DNA from: Trileptium ribeirensis
Lineage: Eukaryota; Nematoda; Enoplea; Enoplida; Thoracostomopsidae
Direction of reading: 5' to 3'
DNA length: 64,000 nt
NCBI GenBank assembly: GCA_030248225.1
Contig: JASANE010001800.1
Location: 1 to 64,000 of the forward strand
Shown: positions 58,450-64,000 of the stretch, in pieces
Layout of the letters: each line of letters opens with the position of its first letter
Position numbering within the stretch: the stretch's first letter is position 1
Notes under the pieces: generated by a model
The model's input: the letters and a program-made list of their open reading frames with translations, nothing else
What the model was told of the DNA's origin: nothing
Databases searched by the model: none
Made by a program: the position numbers and the translations under genes

Positions 58450-59287
58450 ATAGCGAAGATACGTGGAAAAGACGGACAGAAATGATTTTTTCATCCTGTT
58501 GTGTCATATTTGAGATAACTCGGCCCGCTATGGTCACACCGTTCCAATTACAATTATACAATACATATATATATTATATATATCTATGTTATTTCTTTGA
58601 TATGAAATTATTTTATATAGATGTTTGAAATGGTATTATTGGAACTGGAAAATTTTTGAATGCGGGAGTAATGGTAGGCAATGTAAAAACTTGTAATATC
58701 TTCCCCTAATAAAACATACAAAAAAACTGAGCCGTTTTCCGATAATGATGATGTTTTCAGAGTTTTAAATATTTTTAGTTCTTCGACCTGTGTAACAGTG
58801 TAGCCATATACAGGACGATATGACAGTAGTGTTTACAAACATGGCTCTTAAAAAGTTTTCAGTTTTTTAAAGGTACCGAACACATTAACTAGTTCATCGA
58901 TATGTAGAAACGTTTTTATTTCAGTTTTGTTCGTTTATTTCACCAGCCAGTCAAAATTAGTAAGACAGATATATTATTAACACTTTAAAATGCAAAGTCG
59001 TGGGCTGGTAAGTCCGGGCCATTTTAGGTGTCTGAATGCTCTAACGTTAGGAAACGCCACATATAATGTTCGCTTAAGGACTTTGCATTTAAAAAAGGTC
59101 TAGTATCGGCTGAGTTACAATTGGTTAGTGAGCGAATTCCAAGGAATTTTTACTCTATTTATAAAATAGTATGTTCGAACGTTTAATTGTATGAATTCTA
59201 TATAGATCTTTCGCGAACGAGATTTTGCCGGAATATGTTTACATAATTAGACGTATACGTAATTGCAAAAATAACTAAATTTATATT
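58450..59287. other. No gene seen
   Basis: AT-rich spacer with short ORFs only. Confidence 0.5.
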
Positions 59288-59613
59288 TAAAGGCGTGTTC
59301 ACACGCTCAAACTTTTTGCTCAAAATTTGGACTCAAATTTTGATCAAAATTTGAATGCGTATTTTTTGCATTTTCAGCAAGTTTGAACGTGTGAACACTG
59401 TTCAAATTTTTCAAGAATATTTCTCTAGCCAATAACGAACGAGATGATTTAACTGAAAAAGTTTGAGTTCAAATTTTGATCTCAAATTTTGAAATATCGC
59501 AATTTTCCTTTAAAAATTATCGTCAAATTTTGATCAAAATTTGGTCAGATTTTGAGCTCAAATTTTGAGTTCAAAATTTGAGCAAAAAGTTTGAGCGTGT
59601 GAACACGCCTTTA
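59288..59613. mobile_element. MITE with ~40 bp near-perfect inverted ends
   Basis: AAGGCGTGTTCACACGCTCA... (59290 onward) is matched by the reverse complement ending at 59611, over about 40 bases including CTTTTTGCTCAAAATTTG. TA (or TTTA-like) flanks are on both sides. The interior repeats TCAAATTTTGATC palindromes. This suggests a TA-target family (Tc1- or PIF-like), unassigned. Confidence 0.85.
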
Positions 59614-60576
59614 GAGTTAATATTTAGCTACTCAAGTATTTGCTTATAGGTTAGGACGTAAAAGTCCGGAATTTTACGGGTGGACAGTTGTTGAACTCTT
59701 TCAGTATGTTTAATATGGATCTAAATTTCGGTACAATATTCTAAGATGGGTCTAACGAAATCAGAACATAGTTATTAAAAATGTCGGATTTTATATTAAG
59801 TTACGGTAAATATTATAAATAGTCTGGTGCAGGTAGTCACCAAATAATTTATATGTCCTGAAAATTAAATATCTGAATTAGTTCAATGTCAAGGTTTCGC
59901 ACTAAGTTACACACACAGAAAGCTCACACTTCTAACAAGTATTATGCGTTAGCATTTTTAGCATACTATCTATCTATTTGCTTTTTGCCTGTTAAGGCTG
60001 GGTTCTGCCTCTTCATATATAATGTTTAGCGTATAATGGGTTTATTTGCATCAATTTACATATGTTTTGGTTTAATATTTCTCAATGCACGTTGCCTACG
60101 CTGCAATATCTTGCTGCAACGTTGAACGAAACCCAAAATGCAATGTTTCAGCCGAAATGGTTATAAATTTGAAACTGAGCTTCATCAGGGTCGATTTAAC
60201 CGTTTAAAAGTTTTTTGGCTGTATATGTCCATCAAAACACTTCACTATTCTGATGGGTTAGCCAGGAATATTTCATTGTTTACATAATTAATTGTGTCGG
60301 GGTTTCACATTTGATTGTCAAAATATCGCAAAACCAAGCCGATTTTACACTGTAATTTTAACAGTATGGACATTAACACAATTTAACACGTTTCAGTCGC
60401 AATTGATGGAAAACACTATAGCTGTTTAGTCATCATAGTGATTTCGCGCCATTAGATAAATTATAAAAAAACCGTCGAAAAAGTGCAATTTTAGGTGCAC
60501 AATTTGTATGCCATTACCTGTTCAGTAGGCTTAAAATATCGGTTTTGTCCCCGTCAATATTTATATATCTGTGCCA
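59614..60576. other. No gene seen
   Basis: AT-rich spacer without recognised repeats or ORFs. Confidence 0.5.
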
Positions 60577-61734
60577 CAGGGAATAGCCGGAACCAGCAAC
60601 CGGAGCCGTCCATTTAAACCGGAACCGGAACCTAATCTTCGAAATTTATATATAGCAAAACAGATGAAGGAAGAAATTTAGGTATAGTGGATTTAACATG
60701 CATTAAAAATAACTTTTACATTAAATTTAATGTATTGCGATGACATTGTTGGCTTTCTGAAAATTTAAAGAGACTGAGGAAGCTAATAAAGTTTGTTTAT
60801 CGATCAATATGCCGGTTTTTGGACACCTAGCGCAAAAATGCCTTCTACTATACACGCTTCCGTATACTGTGTTGAATTGAATGTGCTTACAACGTAGAAT
60901 AAACACTTTCGCTCTTTCCCCAGTCGCCTCCCATTACTACACATACGTTTGTTACAAATTGTTATGTAGGAAACATGAAATTATTGGTTTATATGTTTCT
61001 AAGATAAATTAATGGATAGAAACTAATTTGCTGTTCAGTGGTAAAAGACACTGTTTAGGATAGCGTTGGATAAACAGTGCCCGACCGTTAGATGATAATG
61101 ATGATAACTTTCTAATCGGAATGCTATAAATGAGACAAACTGTGATGCTGCTCGCACAGTTTCAATAGAGTTCATTGCCAAGAAAGCAGATTGTGGCTGC
61201 GTTGCAGATAATGTTAGTTTACTTTAATTTAGCCTGATTTACAAAGTTTGCAAGCTCACTGGCTGGTGCTTGACGCGATTTATGTTAACCAAACATACGC
61301 TAAGTACATCTACGTAATCCGTACTCTGTTACCCAGTTGGACCGGTTTAATTCGAATTTAACCCGGAGACTTCTGAACGTGTAAAATAGCTGCTACAATG
61401 ATTGACCTGGCTTTGTTTTGTTAACAAACTCCTGCAGGTTAAGATGAAATATTCCTACTGAAATTATGCGCCCTACTTACGTTTCACACGGCAAATTGCT
61501 GAATTAATCTTTTCTTTTGCTTGGTTGTATTGGAACTTGATCATTCTATATATGGGCCTATGGGTCGTATATATGTATAATACATATGTTTGGGCCAAAG
61601 ATGAAGCAAAAATGTGGAAAATTTCAAACAAAATTTTTAAACCGGAATTCCGGTTCCGGTATGGTTTTTGCCGTTTGCCGGAACCGCAACCGGAACATGA
61701 ATTTCGCCGGAATCGGAATTCCGGTTACTCCCTG
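60577..61734 (-). mobile_element. TTCCGG-rich hAT-like element, copy B (inverted)
   Basis: It begins CAGGGAATAGCCGGAACCAG and ends GGAATTCCGGTTACTCCCTG, and matches copy A along its length in reverse complement (1158 bp). Flanking 8-mers do not match, so a flank was lost or the ends were altered. The interior is more diverged than copies A and C. Confidence 0.87.
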
Positions 61735-62659
61735 CCATTGGCATATCAGAAGAGGAGGTCAGTGCACAGATGTGACGATGGAATTTATTAATAATAATAA
61801 ATATAATGATAGGACGTACGGCAGATCGGATTATAGCCATACAAAGGCTTTCTATGCAAACTAAATAGAAATTGGAGCAACTACTTGCTTAATCTCAGTA
61901 AGTTGAGGATTAGTCAAACAGATAAGGAGCGATAAGATAAATGTTGGAGCGATAACAGGTGGTCGCAACTATCACATGCATAAATTAAGACTGTAAGACA
62001 CAATCTTATGCACAACATATTGTGAGCCCGATAAGGCAGAACACATAATATACAGATGCAAGGCTCTTTGACCATTGAGAATAAAGACCTTTGTATCACA
62101 TACTGTTAGGTCAGCTGACTTTAGCAAACATGGTATAAGAAAGTTTGCACGGTTTATCATTGAATCCATTTAGTCCATTTATCCAGAAGTCCATTTAGTC
62201 TTTATAATCCTAATGTTGTATAATGGTCAGTTTTATTTGCCTATTACAGGGTTTCGAATTCTTATACCGTCTTTTCATTTATCTGTCTATCTATGGCGTT
62301 TCAGAATACGATAAAATATTTGTTGGATTTATCCAAGGGTAATAGTAGCTATTAATGTGCTTCTTCGTCGGAAATTAGCTATTTGAAAGAGAGGTACTAA
62401 ACAGATAGGACTATGGATAATCAATAAGTAAGGAACAGACTCAACTCGTCGATGCGGTTCGAACGGTACATAAAATTTAACATTTACTCAGAAAAATTCT
62501 TTATTCAAAATTTTCGGTACCAAGGAGATCGTTAGTGACCAAAAAAGCGAAAAAAATTGCAACAAATATAGCCTTAATAGACTCGGAACTGCCTCGTCGG
62601 GCAGAGTCGGATAATAATGGCTTCGCCAAAAGCACCCTGATGTAAAATGTTCTACTCAA
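61735..62659. other. Spacer between two hAT-like copies
   Basis: No gene was recognised. Short minus ORFs (61914-62169) lack known domains. Confidence 0.5.
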
Positions 62660-62667
62660 ACAAATAG

Positions 62668-63822
62668 CAGGGAGTAACCGGGATTCCGGTTCCGGCGAAA
62701 ATCGTGTTCCGGTTGCGGTTCCGGCAAAGGGCAAAAACCATACCGGAGCCGGAATTCGGGTTTAAAAATTTTGTTTGGAATTTTCCACGTTTTTTGCTTC
62801 ATCCTGTAATCCAAACATATGTAATATACATTATACAATGATCAAGCTCCAATACAACCAAGCAAAAGAAAAGATTAACTAACCAATTAGCCGTGTGAAA
62901 CGTAAGTAGGGCACATAATTAGAGCAGGAATTTTTCATAATAACCTGCAGGAGTTTGTTAAATCAAAGCCAGGTCGATGCTTGTAGCAGCTATTTCACAC
63001 ATCCAGAAGTGTGTGGGATACGTTTGAATTATACCAGTCCAACTCGGTAACAGAGTATGGCTTACGTAGAAGTACTTAGCCTATGCTTGGCTAACATAAA
63101 TTGCGTCAAGCATCAGCCGGTGCGCTTGTAACCTTGGTAAATCAGTCTAAATTGAAGTAAACTAACGTTATCTGCAACGCAGCTAGAAACTGCTTTCTTG
63201 GCAATGAACTGTATTTATTGAAACTGTGCGAGCAGCATCACAGTGTGTCTCATTTATAGCATTCTGATTAGAAAGTTATCATCATTATGATCTAACTGAC
63301 GGGCACTGTTTGTCCAACGCTAGCCTAAACAGTGTCTCTGACCACTGATCAGAAAATTACCTTCTATCTATTATTTTCTCTTAGAATTATATAAACCAAT
63401 AATTTAAGTTTCCTACAGAAGAACATGCAACAAACGTATATGTAGTAAAGGGAGGCGACTGGAGACAGAGCGAAAGTGTGTATTCTACGCTCCAAGCTTT
63501 GTAAGCACATTCGATTTGACGCAGTATACGCAATGGTGTATAGTGGAAGAGATTTTTTGCTCTGAATGTCCAAAAATCGACATATTTGATCGATAAATAA
63601 ACATTACTAGCTTGCTCAGTCTCTTTAAAGTTTGAGAAAGGCATAATGCAAAAGTTATTTTTAATGCATTTTAAATGCACTATACCTTCATTTCTTCCAT
63701 CATCTGTTTTACTATATATATATAAATTTCGAAGACCAGGTTCCGGTTCCGGATCCGGTTTAAATGAACGGTTCCGGTTGCTGGTTCCGGTTCCGGTAAA
63801 TTTCGGTTCCGGTTATTCCCTG
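62668..63822 (+). mobile_element. TTCCGG-rich hAT-like element, copy C
   Basis: The element is 1155 bp, from CAGGGAGTAACCGGGATTCC to GGTTCCGGTTATTCCCTG. It is flanked by a perfect 8 bp duplication, ACAAATAG (62660-62667 and 63823-63830), which defines the family's exact borders. Minus ORFs of 65-97 codons inside (63364-63680) correspond to similar ones in copy A but have no transposase signature. Confidence 0.92.
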
Positions 63823-64000
63823 ACAAATAGAGAATGGAAATACAACAAGTCGTGCCGCCTAAAAGTGTAACGTTGCAATACCGTTATCTTAGATAATCTA
63901 TGTATTTTTATGCTTCAAGAAAGCAATTGTCACTGTAGTAATTATTCCAGGTAGAGGTAACAAAATCGACTAATTATCAACTACCATTAGGCGTTTATTG

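Noticed and set aside
63364..63680. Overlapping minus ORFs in hAT-like copy C, also seen in copy A
   Set aside because: Similarity follows from the DNA repeat; reading frames are broken and lack hAT transposase features.

Overview
The window looks like a repeat-rich, AT-rich piece of an invertebrate animal nuclear genome. It has long spliced genes with GT-AG introns, no operons or ribosome binding sites, a metazoan SEC31 gene, a rhodopsin-like receptor gene and many DNA-transposon relics. The species cannot be fixed from the sequence. A nematode or another small invertebrate is possible, but that is a guess.

Region 1 (1-24 kb) has no recognisable protein gene. It consists of very large non-coding inverted-repeat structures. 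The first is a foldback element of about 3.5 kb whose arms carry internal tandem repeats (16-3489). The second is a family of old repeats of about 4 kb in three long copies (4968-8960 forward, 9582 to about 12600 inverted, 13313-17424 forward) plus a fragment near 18.3 kb. The third forward copy lies inside a separate pair of terminal inverted repeats of about 190 bp (12667-12860 and 17542-17733). The third structure is a foldback of about 4.3 kb (18985-23285) whose subterminal parts are arrays of a degenerate unit of 100-165 bp.

Region 2 (25.9-46.6 kb, plus strand) is the 5' half of SEC31, the outer COPII coat subunit. Nine exons can be supported, covering the N-terminal WD40 propeller and the segment after it, with consistent intron phases. 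The introns hold hAT-like, Tc1/mariner-like and other MITEs, tandem arrays and a decayed CR1/Jockey-like retrotransposon. The exons for the alpha-solenoid and C-terminal part of SEC31 are not seen to the right.

Region 3 (51.3-57.5 kb, minus strand) is a two-exon gene for a predicted 666-residue seven-transmembrane receptor. It is split directly after the ERF (DRY-like) motif at the end of TM3. Its 4.2 kb intron holds a tRNA-like relic, two MITE families and a second decayed non-LTR retrotransposon with reverse transcriptase and RNase H remains. If SEC31 continues beyond the window, this receptor lies antisense inside one of its introns; otherwise the two genes converge.

Region 4 (57.6-64 kb) is intergenic or intronic. 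It holds MITEs with clear target-site duplications and two more near-full-length copies of the TTCCGG-rich hAT-like element also found in SEC31 intron 1.
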